From: Auriscalpium vulgare | Lineage: Eukaryota > Basidiomycota > Agaricomycetes > Russulales > Auriscalpiaceae | Assembly: GCA_019915015.1 (NCBI GenBank) | Contig: JAHBBC010000009.1 | Span: 434,001 to 498,000, forward strand | DNA: 64,000 bases | Direction: 5' to 3' | Shown here: positions 11,377 through 22,772 of the stretch, piece by piece | Layout of the letters: the number at the start of each line of letters is the position of its first letter | Position numbering within the stretch: the stretch's first letter is position 1 | Notes under the pieces: model-generated | Seen by the model: only the letters and a program-made list of their open reading frames with translations | Databases searched by the model: none | What the model was told of the DNA's origin: nothing | Program-made: the position numbers and the translations under genes

Positions 11377-12783
11377 TCACCGCGTCCGCAGCCCGCTCAG
11401 TCGCCACGCCATCTCCCGGCTTGGGAACGTGAACCGCCCCGCCAGCCACAGCATCCACCTCCTCGCAAAGACACGCAACCAGCCCCCGAAGCCCCCACCA
11501 CTCCCGCCGAGCATATCCATCATGCCCCGTACAGCCTTGATCACCTCCAGCGCGGTCTCCCTGCGCCCCTCCACGTGCTCGCGCAGCGCGACGTCCGCGC
11601 CCTCGCCGCCGCCCGCCGCCATGTGCGCCGCAAGCGCGGGGCCCAGCGCAATCGCGTCGCGCAGCCCGAGGTTCATGCCCTGCCCGCCCACGGGCGGGTG
11701 CACGTGCGCCGCGTCGCCGACCAGACACACGACGCCGCCTGCGCGCCGCATGCCCTCCGCGGCGAGCGCGCTGCGCGTGCCCAGACGCGTTGACCACACG
11801 GCCTCCTGCACGCGCACGGCGGGGTCCGCTGCGAGGTACGCGGGTCCGTGCGCGTCGACGAGCTGCTGGATGAACGCCGCGGGCGGGCGCGGCGGCGGCG
11901 TGCCGAGGGCGAGCGGCACGCCGGACGCGATGCGGTATGTCGAGGGCGCGCCGGATGCGGTGGCGGCAGCGGCACGATGACGAGGAAGCCGTCCGCGCTG
12001 ATGGTGGTGAAGAGCGCGTCCGGCGCGGGGAGGCGGGGCGGAGAGGTGAACGTCACGTCGGCGAAGACCATCTGCGCGAGCGTCTGGTCGAGGTCCTTGG
12101 TCGTCATCGTGCCGCCGTCGGGGTCCTGGAACTCGATGCCGAAGGTTTTTCGGATCTTTCAATTGTCAGTCGGCTAAATGCGCATGCGTAGGGTTTGGAT
12201 TGGGACGTACGACGGAGTGCGATCCGTCGGCCCCGACGATGTATCGCGCGCGCACACGCTGGCCGCCCTCAAAAAACACCTCTGCTGAAGCCTCATGCTC
12301 CACGACCCCCACCGCGCGGTACGGTCGCAGCACCTGGATGCCCTTCTCCGCAATCTTCTCCGCCAGGACCTTCTCGACCTTGTACTGCTGCACGGTCAGG
12401 AAGAACGGGTACTTTGTGTTGCCCTCCAGTAGCCCGAAGTCCGCCTTGAATAGCGCCGTGCTCTTGTCCTGGTACCGCGCCGAATTGCACTGCAGGCCGA
12501 GCCGCGCAACCGCCTCCCCGCAGTCTATCTTGTCGAGTGCCTGGCGCCGGCTCACCGCCTGCCCTTCTCGCAGAAATAACTGAGGGAAACGCACCTCCAG
12601 GGTCGCAGCGTGCATGACGGGCGCGCGAGAGGTCAGCTCGGCTTGCGGAGGTGAGGCATCGACGAGCACTACGTCGTAGACGCCGCTGTGCCACAGCGAG
12701 AGGGCGCACGCCATGCCGGCAGGTCCGGCACCGACGATGAGCACGGTCGTGCTCTCGGGTAATGATGGTGTATTCTGGGACAT
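11377..12783 (-). CDS. FAD-dependent monooxygenase (phenol 2-monooxygenase/PheA-TfdB type) with apparent frameshift
   Basis: Predicted class A flavoprotein aromatic hydroxylase. Exon 1 (12211-12783) encodes the FAD-binding GAGPAG motif at residues 18-23 and the DG motif YIVGADGSHSV. Exon 2 starts at 12155 after a 55-nt intron and runs RKTFGIEFQDPDGG to DGFLVIVPLP. The typical continuation YRIASGVPLALG and the GD motif CLVGDAAHVHPPVGGQGMNL are then in a different frame, reaching the stop at 11377. The frame change falls at about 11945-11975 and no GT-AG intron explains it. Either the gene has a recent one- or two-base lesion or the assembly has an error in this GC-rich stretch. All major motifs survive. 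It converges with the nitronate monooxygenase gene. Confidence 0.83.
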
Positions 12784-12827
12784 CGCGTGCAGATGTGGAG
12801 GTGCGCGAGCTCGCTGGCGAGAGGTCG

Positions 12828-12834
12828 CTTTATA
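12828..12834 (-). promoter_or_regulatory. TATA box of the FAD monooxygenase gene
   Basis: The minus strand reads TATAAAG about 45 bp upstream of the ATG at 12783, a textbook position for a core TATA element in a fungal gene with a short leader. Confidence 0.5.
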
Positions 12835-12839
12835 GCGCG

Positions 12840-13398
12840 GAACCTAACATCTGAGACCGGTGAAAAATGCCTGGGTCAATGAGTTATTCGACAGTGGCGA
12901 ATGGAAAAACGATGAACAAGCAGGGAGAAGCAGGGCCGCGTAATCACGATATTTTTACAGCATACGGGATCGCTAATTGAAAGCGAGGTACGCGTACAGT
13001 ACGCGCACTCGCTTTAGAGCGGAACGAGGCTGCGGCGAGGCAGAGAAGTTTCAGTTCGTTCTGCGCCCAAGAAGCACGGCATGGGCTATTCGTGGGCGCT
13101 TCTCTCCATTGAAGTTTTGCTACGATGGCATGGTGCTAGGCGCCTGCGTGGCTTGGGGGGGCATTCGAAAAGGCCTGAACGTCGATCCGGAAGTGTATCC
13201 GTGTCGTGGGGATCAAATCTGCTATGCGTAGCCTCGAATAGTCAAAGGCTCTCTGCGAGATAAGGAGCGTTTATGATTGTGTATGCGGGCTTACTACGCG
13301 GCGCAACGAGGTTGTTCCATCCAGGGGCCGGTGACAGAAGATGTGGGTCCATTGATAAAATGAAGCGGCTTCTAAGGGGTATAATGTACATTCCGTAT
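12840..13398. other. Intergenic, no supported gene
   Basis: Holds the upstream region of the FAD monooxygenase and the 3' side of the BTB gene. One open frame at 12977-13231 has no ATG-linked domain or homologous motif and is not called. Confidence 0.45.
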
Positions 13399-14554
13399 TC
13401 AGTAAGTTTCGCTGGCATCGCTTGCATCGTCAAATGGCAGCGTAATATCAACCTGTGGGGCGGTAAGAACTTCGACGGCTCTGATCTAACGTGAAGACTC
13501 ACAGCTGATATCCGCCTCTCGAGCTCGCCCGCAAGCGCATTTCCAAAGGTGGTTAGGGCATCGATAGCGATAGACCGACACTCGTCACATCGCGCCGCCA
13601 GCTCGTACGACGCGCCAAGCAGCCTACTCATATTGACGCTGCTGATTCGTACGCCCTCGCCCCATGGCCGCGCCTGCAGGACGCGCATGGCCTCCTGCAG
13701 GTATCCCGTCCACCAGCACTGTGCGTAGTGCGTGTCGCCGCCGGCAATGGCGATGGGGCTCCGTGGGCAGCTGCACGATGGCTCCTGCGCCCAGTCGAAG
13801 AGCGCGCGGCCGACCCAGGAGAGATCCGCTACGAGAGATGTCGCGAGGTCGCGGCACCGCTTGCGGTACGTCCACAGGTGGTGCAGCTCGTAGCCGCGCA
13901 AGAACGGGAGGTCTTCGTCGAGCGCTTCAAGGCTCATCGGCTTGCGCAGACTGAGCAGCGCCGCTTGCCGTGCTTCGGGCTCGAGCTCCGCTGCACAAGC
14001 GAGGCCGAATGCTTTCGCGGGATGCTCGGCGACGTCTGTTGAAGTGGCGAACACGTGGCCGGCAAAGAGTCTTGCGCGGACCACCCCGTATTGCTCCGCG
14101 GCCCGTAGCGCGGATATCAGGTCCTCGATGTCCCCCAGGCTAGCCGGTTCGGGATCGGGGAAAGGATAGCACATCCGGAGGATGAACTCGAGCGTGCGCG
14201 CCGGATACGGTAACTCCCATTCCGGTTGAGAGTCGGAGCTTTGGGGCAGCATGGCAAACTTCGAGCGGAAGACAGGAGATGCTTTCGCAAGGAACGCCAT
14301 GTGGATTGCGAAGGTGATATTGTCGGAGGAACGTAGCGTGGCGTCGGCGTCGGCATCGTCGAATGGTGCTCCGTACGGGATGGAAGGACATTGAAGTGCG
14401 AACTCCACTACCTCGCTATCCCCCTGACTACCGTCGTCTAAGGATGTGTATGTGTGAGGTTGGCGCAGGCGGGGACGATGACGACAGCTCACTCACCGTC
14501 ACGAGGAGCCACCAAATCCCATGCATTCGAAGAGCCTCCCATCGTCGCTGCCAT
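13399..14554 (-). CDS. BTB/POZ domain protein
   Basis: Predicted 348-residue protein of the large basidiomycete BTB family; such proteins often act as Cullin-3 adaptors or scaffolds, but no partner can be named here. Exons on the minus strand are 14497-14554, 13503-14437 and 13399-13452. The ATG at 14554 and the last exon were chosen by splice phase: the first exon joins as RDDDGSQGDSE and the last adds VDITLPFDD and a stop. The BTB core begins APFDDADADATLRSSD, passes through FAIHMAFLAKASPVFRSKF and contains ARTLEFILRMCYPFPDPEP. The remaining two thirds are helical and alanine-rich without a named domain. No Kelch or BACK repeats are evident. Confidence 0.85.
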
Positions 14555-15663
14555 GCCTTTGCTGTGGTTGCGAGAGAGAGAGCGAGGATAGCTACCAAGA
14601 ATATGGGCCTGGGACTAATAAAGCCGGCGACAAAGCCATTGTGTCTCTCTGTGGCAGGACATCCGCAGAGAAAGTGACTCCGAGCGACAATACGAACAAG
14701 GGTGCATTGTATGCAGGTCAGAGAGTCTGAACAAAGCGGATGCCACTTGTGTCCCCCGCACGAATCGGCACAGCCGCGGTTTGAGATCCAGAACTCTAGA
14801 GCGTGTGTTGGATCTGATGCAGTGGCTGCGCCGGCAGCGACTTGCATGAGTCCGTGAGGCATCTGCGAATCATTAACGGCGGAGGAATCGCGCAAAGTGT
14901 AAATATGCTTCGAACACACCACTTACAGCGCATAAGTTCCACCTTAAGCACTTGAATACTTGGATGGAGGATATTGAGGCAAAGAGCAGCCTGTACACTC
15001 GAGAGAAAGGAGCGAAGGAGGCAGACCGCGTGACGGTGACCGGCCTAGGCTCAACGCGCGTCTAGCAGGTTCGGTAAGCCGGGCCGCGTCCCGCGAGCCT
15101 TGACTCGGAGAATACACCTGGCATACAAGGGCATACACCAGGCGTGATACCCCGGGCCACTGGTTTGACGTGGCCCCTTCTGCTCAGTGTGGATAGAGAC
15201 AACGCAAGACGAGGCGGCGTGAGCTGTGCTAGAATGCAATTGGCAGCGCTGCTGTGATTGCTGACCAATGCACGGGTTGCCTGTGCTCGAAACGTGGTGA
15301 CGACGGCTCGCCCCATAATCAATAGTACCAGCAGAGCGGCGGCCTCTAAGTGAATGTGGTAGATTTCGTTCGTGGCCACGCCCCGGGATGTGCAGTCTAT
15401 TACTAAGTCTAACGAACATCGTGCTCTGGGTCCGTCGGCGGTGATAGTGGCTCACAGAATTGCTCTTGATTCTGATTTGTATTGGTCGCAGGCTGGGCAT
15501 ACACTGCGGGTGGCAAGCGGATCACGAGGTTAAAAATAACGGTACGGTGCGAGGACGACGGTAAAGTGTGCATCGAGTATGAGGGGTATCATCGTACAGA
15601 TCCCGCGGGTCCCTCGCAAAGTAATTGGGCATGAATACCTGGGCGTATCACGTACAAAAAGCG
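14555..15663. other. Intergenic, no supported gene
   Basis: About 1.1 kb between the BTB gene promoter and the 3' end of the first hAT-derived gene. Several open frames exist on the minus strand but none has an ATG-linked motif or convincing splice structure. Confidence 0.45.
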
Positions 15664-17760
15664 TTATGCATCGAGCTCAACTTCCTCGCACACCTCGTCG
15701 TCTGACTCGGCGTCCGAATACAACTCCACCCAATCCTCCGGATCTAAATACGAAGTCGTTCCCAACGCAAGTAAATCGTACCATGCCATCTCCTGTTTGA
15801 ACGCATGCTCTACTGCTGGGCCGAATCTTTTCATCAAAATCGTGGAACGGTGTACCTCCTTACCGCGAAGTGGAAACTGCTCCCCAGCCCCAACCTTCGG
15901 TAAAAGATGGCCGGGATCGAAACGCTGAACGATCTCCTGCAACGTTGGAACAGTCGGCTCCTGGATGTCCGGGGGCGTCCACGGTATTGAGAATATCCGG
16001 GCAACCGTCCGCTTCAAGATATTGGACATATCCCCGCGGCGAATGAACGGGTAGAGCTGCGCAGACAGAGCGTCGAATGTGGCGTCGGTGAACGGGACTG
16101 CGATCGCAGGAACGGACAGGACGCGGTACACGAAGCACTGGAACGCAGACAAAGGCATGCGCCGCCGGTAAGCGATGTCATAAATGCTCAATGCATCGGG
16201 ATACTTGCCCTATAACACAGCGTAAGCCTATAAAGTTATTTGTCTAGTCAACCGGGCTAGGACCGACCTGTAGCTTGGCAGAGCGGTTAACGAAATCTGA
16301 AGGGGCCCTCAGAAGCCATTTTTTATCGGCGTATTTGTGGAAAGACCATGCTTCGACATCTTGAAAAAATGCCGCTGGCGGAGCCTCGCCCATAAGTCGT
16401 GGATACAAACGAATACAAATATTTCTAAACTCCGTCTCCGAGACGAGCTGAAGCTCTTCATCATTCCTTGTCTTGTGAAACGGGTGCAGGCCAAGTGCAG
16501 CAATGTAAAGGTCCTGGTCGCAGTTAGCCCATACCGCGTCAATGGCAGATATGATCAACGGGATGTGGGTATCGGAGGGATTGTCGATGCGCATTTCGAA
16601 GTATTGCTGGGAAAGCCAACGAAGCGTGATCAAGACGCGGTCGGGGGAAGAAGAATTGGACATGTTGGTGATGCTGGCGGCCATGGCAAGGGGCTTCAAG
16701 TGCATGCACAGTGTTTTGAGGCCTTCCCAGAAATGTGGATCTGAGATATACTGGATTGCGACGGCCCGTGATTCAGGACCGGGCAACACAACTCTGCCCG
16801 GTTCTCTCCCGCCAAGCAGAGTGCCATCCCAGTCATCTGCCAGCCGGCGAAGACCTGTGGAAGCCTTGAGGAGACCATTGTACCCCCAGTAGTGTGCAGT
16901 CCAGCTGGATGTTGACGGCGAGAGTCGAAGCTCTTGATACTCGAGAACACCCACTTGATGCAAGTTCTCGACGATCTCGGACATCTCGGCTCTCAGGGTA
17001 CGGATGAGAAAATCAGCTGCGTCTGCAACTCGAGCAAAGGCTGGCGCTGCTCCGAAATAGGAATTCACAACTGAATTGAGCTTTTGGCGCAAAACTTAGT
17101 TGGAGTGCATCAGATGAGCAGCTACACGCGCACCTGGCTGGAGAACTCGTCGACCCATATGACGTTGGGATTTTGCAAGGAGAGGGCCGCCTTCGTGCTG
17201 TGCCAGGCACTGGAACGCTTGACAATCACCCGGACGTCTTTGAGATCAAAATTGTTTGCTTGAACTTGGGTCGTGAAACCATGTAGCTGGTATGCTGGAT
17301 GTGTTGGGCAAAGGAATGAAAAGACGGACGGCTTCTGATAGTCACTGTGAGCATCATGGCCATCGCCATCACGAAGAGCATACTTACCATTTCTGTAGCC
17401 GCTCGACTAGCGAGACACACAACTTGGTCTTTCCCGCGGGCCTCGTAACGCCAGCGTTGCTTGGTCAGATCCTCGTAAAGTTCAGCAGCTTCGTTAGCTG
17501 TCTCTTGGAGGTCTGAAAGAGCGAGTATGTCGCGTTTAATGAAGTCTGATTTATCCGTGATGATCAAATTAGGGGAGAGTAGATCGAGCAGGTGCCGGAA
17601 TTGGAGATCGTTGACAATGGAGAGCCTGTTCGCCGAGCTCGTCATGGGTCTCCCAATCCGCCGGGCGAGATGTGCCCCACATAGGGTGGTTCCCGGGCGC
17701 ATCAGAGTCTGGCATCGCGGAATCGGGTTCTGGGATGGTGTCTGGAAGCGCGGTGGCCAT
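15664..17760 (-). CDS. hAT-transposase-derived protein, copy 1 (5' frame broken by a 20-nt deletion)
   Basis: One of three paralogues with hAT-transposase ancestry. Exons on the minus strand are 17388-17760, 17134-17334, 16268-17080 and 15664-16209, with the same intron positions as copies 2 and 3. The N-terminal region resembles DUF659 (SANRLSIVNDLQFRHLL). The hAT stretch around the conserved Cys-Ala-His reads VIWVDEFSSQ joined to LNSVVNSYF, and a degenerate C-terminal dimerisation region reads PLSAFQCFVYRVLSVPAIA. Exon 1 is 373 nt, not a multiple of three; relative to copy 3 about 20 nt are missing after the codons for ETHDE, near 17639. Translation could restart at the ATG at 17645 and give about 605 residues. 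Catalytic hAT residues appear lost. Whether it is a pseudogene or a shortened gene is open. Confidence 0.7.
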
Positions 17761-17960
17761 GAGAGTGCTCAAAGAGGTGTAAGGAGATGAATGTGCTAGA
17801 GTACGCAGTCGAGACGGACGTACTTTTATGGTCGATCTTTCATGGCCTGTTCCGACAGGGTGCTTACTGCCTTGTCCGTCAAAGTACAAGACGCTCTTCG
17901 GTTGACGGAAAAGAACAAGGACGAGCAGGGAAGGCGGAGCTGCAAGTCCCGTAGCAACCT
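17761..17960 (-). promoter_or_regulatory. Conserved promoter block of hAT-derived copy 1
   Basis: Read on the minus strand this block holds, in order, CTCCGCC, CCTTGTTCT, GCGTCTTGTACTTTG, CATAAAAG and GAGCACTCTCATGGCC at the start codon. The same words in the same order precede copies 2 and 3. CATAAAAG is a TATA-like candidate. Confidence 0.6.
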
Positions 17961-17964
17961 TCAA

Positions 17965-19369
17965 CGAGAGTACTTACAAGGTCAGTCATACTGGAATGAG
18001 GCCACGGAAATCAGTCGCATACCCGTTAGCATTACAAGACCACTCACTAGACGGCCATCAATGTATCCAAGGACATCCAATGAGCGCTGTTGTTGCATAC
18101 AGACGGCTCGGGAACGTGCTGGGCCGGCGGCCGGTCATCGTTGTTCTCGAATTGTACAAGGGCAAACAAGAAATATATTCAGCTTTGTTCTTTCGTGTCA
18201 ATGGGTTCGCAGTGGACTGTGAGCTTCTGTTACGCTGTAATCCTGTCAGAGAACGGCCTCACCTCGGGCTTTCAGCGCCAGCTACGATCTCATCAACGCA
18301 GAAGACGTTGTGTCGCATACGAAGACAGACAAATTCGACGAAACTATTATCAGAGCCTCAGAGGACGGCAATCATACAGAGAACAGAGGACCTATACCTA
18401 CTTTCCGTCGTAGTGGAGTAGCAGATGGTCGATGAAATCCGTGAGTGGGCCGTGACGTCCGCGAGGCGCGCATGCAGCCGATCGCAACATGCCGCTGGTT
18501 CATGTAGGCGCATATAGTCGGCTCGCTCAGCTGTCGCGCTCTGCGGTCCGCTGAGGGTCTTTAGGTGTGGCCGTACGGACGCGCGACGTCGGCACGACAG
18601 GCGTACGACATGTCCTGAGACTAGGCGGATGGATGTCGAGTAGGTCTGTGGCGGCAATATCAGACTTACGAAGCGAAGGAGGCAAGTGAAAATGCCTTTA
18701 TGAGTGCACGGTTCCCGTCGCAGACAGCGCATTTAGGACAGGGATCGCGGAGTGACTGCGGCCGTCTCGACGCAGTCCAGAATAAGCACTAGCAAACTAA
18801 GCAACGATCTCGAGCAGCTGTATGATTTGCACTCACCCGAGCACTCCATCTGAATAACCTGTGGTAGCACGGAAAATTTCGGTGAAAACAAGTCGCGATA
18901 AGCAAACTTGGTCACTCACGGAGAGTACTATGCCGCATCCAGTTGCGTCCATAGCGCGATAGCTGCGTTCGATTCACGGCTAGAATCGAAGCGCGTCATT
19001 TGGGGCAGCCTGAGACCTCCAAAGGTCAACCCAACACCGGAAAGCAAAGATGTTGAGGGTCGGAGGGGCGAGAAGGCAGAGAAGGCGGCCAGTTAGTAGC
19101 GCAGTTCGTAAAAATTTCGACTCTCTTTGGATTGTCGGTGACTCGGTCAGTAGACGCACGGTCGAGGGGGCGTCGAGGGGCTGCCATGGATGATAATTCA
19201 TAGATAGAGTCTTGCTGCGTTTCTATGAGGGAGACTCGGAGTCAGCCAGCTCGAAGGCAACTCTCACGCTCATGTGATAACGCGGTCACGCACGAGTCAC
19301 CAATTGGCCATCGTCCAGCAGCCACAACGTCGTCTTCCCTCCTCCGGTCGTCAACGCGTCAACTGCAAG
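17965..19369. other. Intergenic, no supported gene
   Basis: Spacer between divergent hAT-derived copy 1 and RING gene 1. Open frames up to about 140 codons occur but carry no motif, and splicing does not join them to anything recognisable. Confidence 0.4.
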
Positions 19370-20527
19370 ATGACTGACGATGCTCTGAATTGTCCAATTT
19401 GTCTGGAAAGACTGAAGAACCCCGTGGTCACGCCATGCGGTGAGCATCTCTGCCAGGCAAGCCCTCATGCGGCATGGCAGCTGACGACGAGCAGGACACA
19501 TGAGCTGCAACAACTGCATGAAATCTCACATCCGCTCGTCTAGTGATCCCATCATGTCGAATTGCCCTACGTGCCGCGCTGCCTTCCCCATCGGTGAGCC
19601 CATCAGCTCCGATGCCCGCTCTGACTGATCAATCTCCCAGTGTCTCCCGACCTCACGCACGTCCCTTCCAAGTACAAACTCTTCATCAATCCTAGCATAC
19701 GACGCGTCTACATTGACGCCGAGGGTCTCTCTTCTTCCGTCGACGCGGAGGCCATCGAATCGCTGAATGAACAAGTCGCGATCCTCAACGCGCGGGTGGC
19801 CTCGCTGCATCGGGACAAGTCCCTCCTCATTGAGCGCTGCGAGAGCGCGCTGCGAGCGGCAGAAAAGCACCGCGAAGATGAGAGGGATGCGCGTCGTGCA
19901 ATGGAGACCGTGCGCAAGGAGTCGCGGGACTGGGAGCGGAAGTACGAAGTCATGAAGGTGAAGTACCGAGATTTGAAGGAGCAGTACGTGATAGTTTGGC
20001 CACCCATGTCTGCGCGATCGTGTTGACTGTAAATTGACTTCTGCAGGCGCCCTCCGAGTCCAGTGGCAAGCGCCGTCAAGCGTTCGAGCACCCAGGCCTC
20101 GCTCGACACCTCTGTCGCCTTATCCCCCGGCGCCACGTGTTCAGTAACATTTACCAGCGGGAGTCGTATCGAATTTGTCAATGACCGCCCCATGCTACGC
20201 ATCCCCAAGCGCCAGCGCCTCGCGTCCAGCACGCACGCCCACTCCCCCGCCTCGTCGGCGCCCCGCGCATCCTCATCACCCCAGACCATCGACCTGCCCC
20301 CGGTGTTCCGCCGCCCAGAGCCGACCCTGCCACCAGTGTTCCGCCGCCCAGAGCCGACCCTGCCTCCTGTTGCTCAGAGCAGCGCGCTGGCTCCAGCATC
20401 CGACGAGGACACAGATGACGAGGAAGACGCGCCGGAAGAGACTGCAGTGACTGCTCGGCGCCTGCGGTGGGGTGTGCCAACCGGCCCGGGTGGACTCAGG
20501 CGCAGCTTGGGCGTTGCACCTGAATGA
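19370..20527 (+). CDS. RING-finger/coiled-coil protein, RING 1
   Basis: Predicted E3 ubiquitin ligase of 330 residues. Exons are 19370-19439, 19495-19593, 19641-19983 and 20047-20527. A C3HC4 RING spans residues 8-50 with ligands C8, C11, C23, H25, C28, C31, C47 and C50. A coiled coil follows at about 75-165 (ESLNEQVAILNARVASLHRD onward). The C-terminal half is basic and Ser/Pro-rich with the candidate nuclear signal PKRQRLA, then an 11-residue tandem repeat, an acidic patch and LRWGVPTGPGG. Introns split the RING exactly as in the paralogue at 30887, where exon 2 is also 99 nt. It lies between two hAT-derived genes. Substrate is unknown. Confidence 0.85.
20300..20365 (+). repeat. 33-bp tandem duplication within RING 1
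   Basis: Two adjacent 33-bp units (20300-20332 and 20333-20365) differ at two or three positions and encode PPVFRRPEPTL twice. The duplication keeps the frame and is absent from the related tails at 26.4 and 29.9 kb. Confidence 0.85.
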
Positions 20528-21310
20528 GCTGTATTCAATGCGATATTCTACCGCTCCGAGAGCGCGCGGACGTTTCTGCCTTACTCTCGCATAGACTCCT
20601 TGGTCATGTATCTTATATTAAATGTGCCGCTAGTCAATGCTGATCTCTGTTTGTATTGAGATGCCATCCCAGAGCCCTTCAGTTCTACCCGGATCTTAAG
20701 GACCTGTTGCATGCGGTAACATGAGGTTCGACGTCTCCATCTCGCCCCCAAGCATCCTCGCAATAAGATCTTCCGGAGCCGGGCCACCATCTGCTGGCCA
20801 ACGCAGTCCTTGAATGCGACGAATACAATGTATCGTTTCATATCGCTCCTTTGCCCTGAATCTTCCCGATATACCTAGAACCTCATCTTTGGATTGCCTG
20901 GCCTTCGCGTCCTCAGGCGTCAGAAGGCGAAGTGCTGGCATGCTCCGGACCTCCCTTCCGACAAATGAGCGTGGTCTACGCCCGACGAATATCCCGTCCG
21001 TATCACAACCGAAGATCAAGGTCACAATGCCTGGCGTCTGTTCGCCTCTTATTCATCGTGGGTGCCAGCGCAGTGCCAGGCACATGTCAAGAGACCGCAC
21101 AGGCTGCACACAGGTGGTGCAAGTTCTTATATGTGCTGGCCAGTCAAGTAACACTGTCGCATAGAGGGGCACCCGAGTACCGCAGAGCGTCGCTACCCAC
21201 TCAACCGAGTACGCATACGCCGCTCGACTGGACTACGCTTCTCTAGTAACAGTAAGTCCGCCTGCATGTCCGCAATCGACTTGATGCGTGCTCAAGTGAT
21301 ATTCAGCGCC
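20528..21310. other. Intergenic, promoter side of the cellobiohydrolase gene
   Basis: No gene supported. A minus-strand open frame at 20696-21025 looks mildly protein-like but lacks an ATG near its start and has no motif I recognise. Confidence 0.4.
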
Positions 21311-22772
21311 ATGTTCCGCGCTGCTGCACTATCCTCCCTTTTCCTGGCCGGCGTAGCCTACGCCCAGCAGTTCGGCACCGTCACAGCCGAGACCCACCCG
21401 TCGCTGCCAGCACAGCAGTGCACAACGAGTAGCGGCTGCGAGACCATCTCCACCACCGTCGTCCTCGACTCCAACTGGCGCTGGCTGCACAGCACGAGCA
21501 GCGACACCAACTGCTACACCGGCAACAGCTGGAACGTCACGCTCTGTCCCGACGCCGCGACGTGTGTGGCCAACTGCGCGCTCGACGGTGCCGACTACTC
21601 TGGCACCTACGGAGTCACCACGACAGGCAATGCGCTCACGCTCAGATTCGTGACTGGCTCCAATGTCGGCTCGCGCGTGTACCTGATGGCGAACGACTCG
21701 GCATACCAGATGTTCAAGCTCCTCAACCAGGAGTTCACCTTTGATGTCGACGTGTCGAACCTTCCTTGCGGCGTCAACGGCGCCGCCTACCTTGTCGAGA
21801 TGGACGCGGATGGCGGTATGGCCAAGTACCCCAGCAACAAGGCTGGTGCCAAGTACGGCACTGGATACTGCGATGCGCAGTGTCCTCGCGATCTCAAGTT
21901 TATCAATGGCCTGGTACGCATTCGATTAAAATTCTCGTAGCGTCGCTCCTGATGATATCTGACAGGCTAACGTTGATGGCTGGCAAGCGTCGCTCGTCGA
22001 TGCCAACTCTGGCACCGGCAACTGGGGGACATGCTGCAACGAGATGGATATCTGGGAAGCCAACTCAAATGCTGCGGTGTACACACCCCACTCCTGCAGC
22101 GTGTCCGGGCAGACGCGCTGCACCGGTACTGACTGCGGCCAGGGCGATGACCGTTACGCTGGCGTATGCGACGCCGACGGCTGCGACTTCAACTCCTACC
22201 GTATGGGTAACACGAGCTTCCTCGGCAAGGGCCTCACCGTCGACACCACTCGGAAGATCACGGTCGTCACACAGTTCATCACCTCCGACGGCACTTCCTC
22301 TGGCTCTCTCTCCGAGATCCGCCGCCTTTACATCCAGAACGGCAAGGTCATCCAGAATTCTAATACAAGTATCACCGGCATCGAACCTGTCAACTCGATC
22401 ACGGACAATTTTTGCGCTCAGCAAAAATCGGCGTTCGGCGACCAGAACTACTTCGCGTCCAAGGGCGGGCTGAAGACGCTCGGGTCGGCGCTGAGCACGG
22501 GCATGGTACTCGCGCTCAGTATCTGGGACGACCACACCTCCGACATGCTCTGGCTCGACTCGACCTACCCGCCGTCCGAGTCGCCGACTGCGCCCGGGGT
22601 CACCCGCGGCCCGTGCATTGCCTCATCCGGCGAGCCGATAGTCATCGAGAGCGTGAGCGGCAGCGCGTCGGTCACGTACTCGAACATCAAATTCGGCGAC
22701 ATTGGATCAACTTACACCAGTGGAACGACGACCGCCGGCAGTGTGGGCGGCGGCGGCTCCTCTCCAAAATGA
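21311..22772 (+). CDS. GH7 cellobiohydrolase, secreted, without CBM1
   Basis: Reducing-end cellobiohydrolase predicted to release cellobiose processively from crystalline cellulose outside the cell. The 469-residue precursor starts with a signal peptide ([18 protein letters not shown], cleavage before QQFG). Exons are 21311-21913 and 21966-22772. The catalytic motif EMDIWEAN gives nucleophile E227, assisting D229 and acid/base E232 in precursor numbering. Other GH7 signatures are [29 protein letters not shown] and [14 protein letters not shown] [11 protein letters not shown]. The chain ends in a short Gly/Ser/Thr linker ([14 protein letters not shown]) with no cellulose-binding module. The upstream in-frame ATG at 21266 was rejected because the signal peptide starts at 21311. 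Its neighbours on both sides are hAT/RING-family genes. Confidence 0.97.

Noticed and set aside
5561..12750. A biosynthetic gene cluster formed by the ABM-like, nitronate and FAD monooxygenase genes
   Set aside because: No backbone enzyme, transporter or pathway regulator is present, and an F-box gene interrupts the set.
14428..15500. Minus-strand frames of 100-165 codons
   Set aside because: One overlaps the 5' end of the BTB gene in another frame; the others lack ATG-linked motifs and give no phase-consistent gene.
20696..21025. Minus-strand 109-codon frame containing FGCDTDGIFVGRRPRSF
   Set aside because: It lacks an ATG at its beginning, has no recognisable domain and no clear flanking exons, so it is left uncalled.
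21266..21310. Upstream in-frame start for the GH7 gene
   Set aside because: The upstream ATG would put 15 residues before a well-formed signal peptide that begins at 21311.
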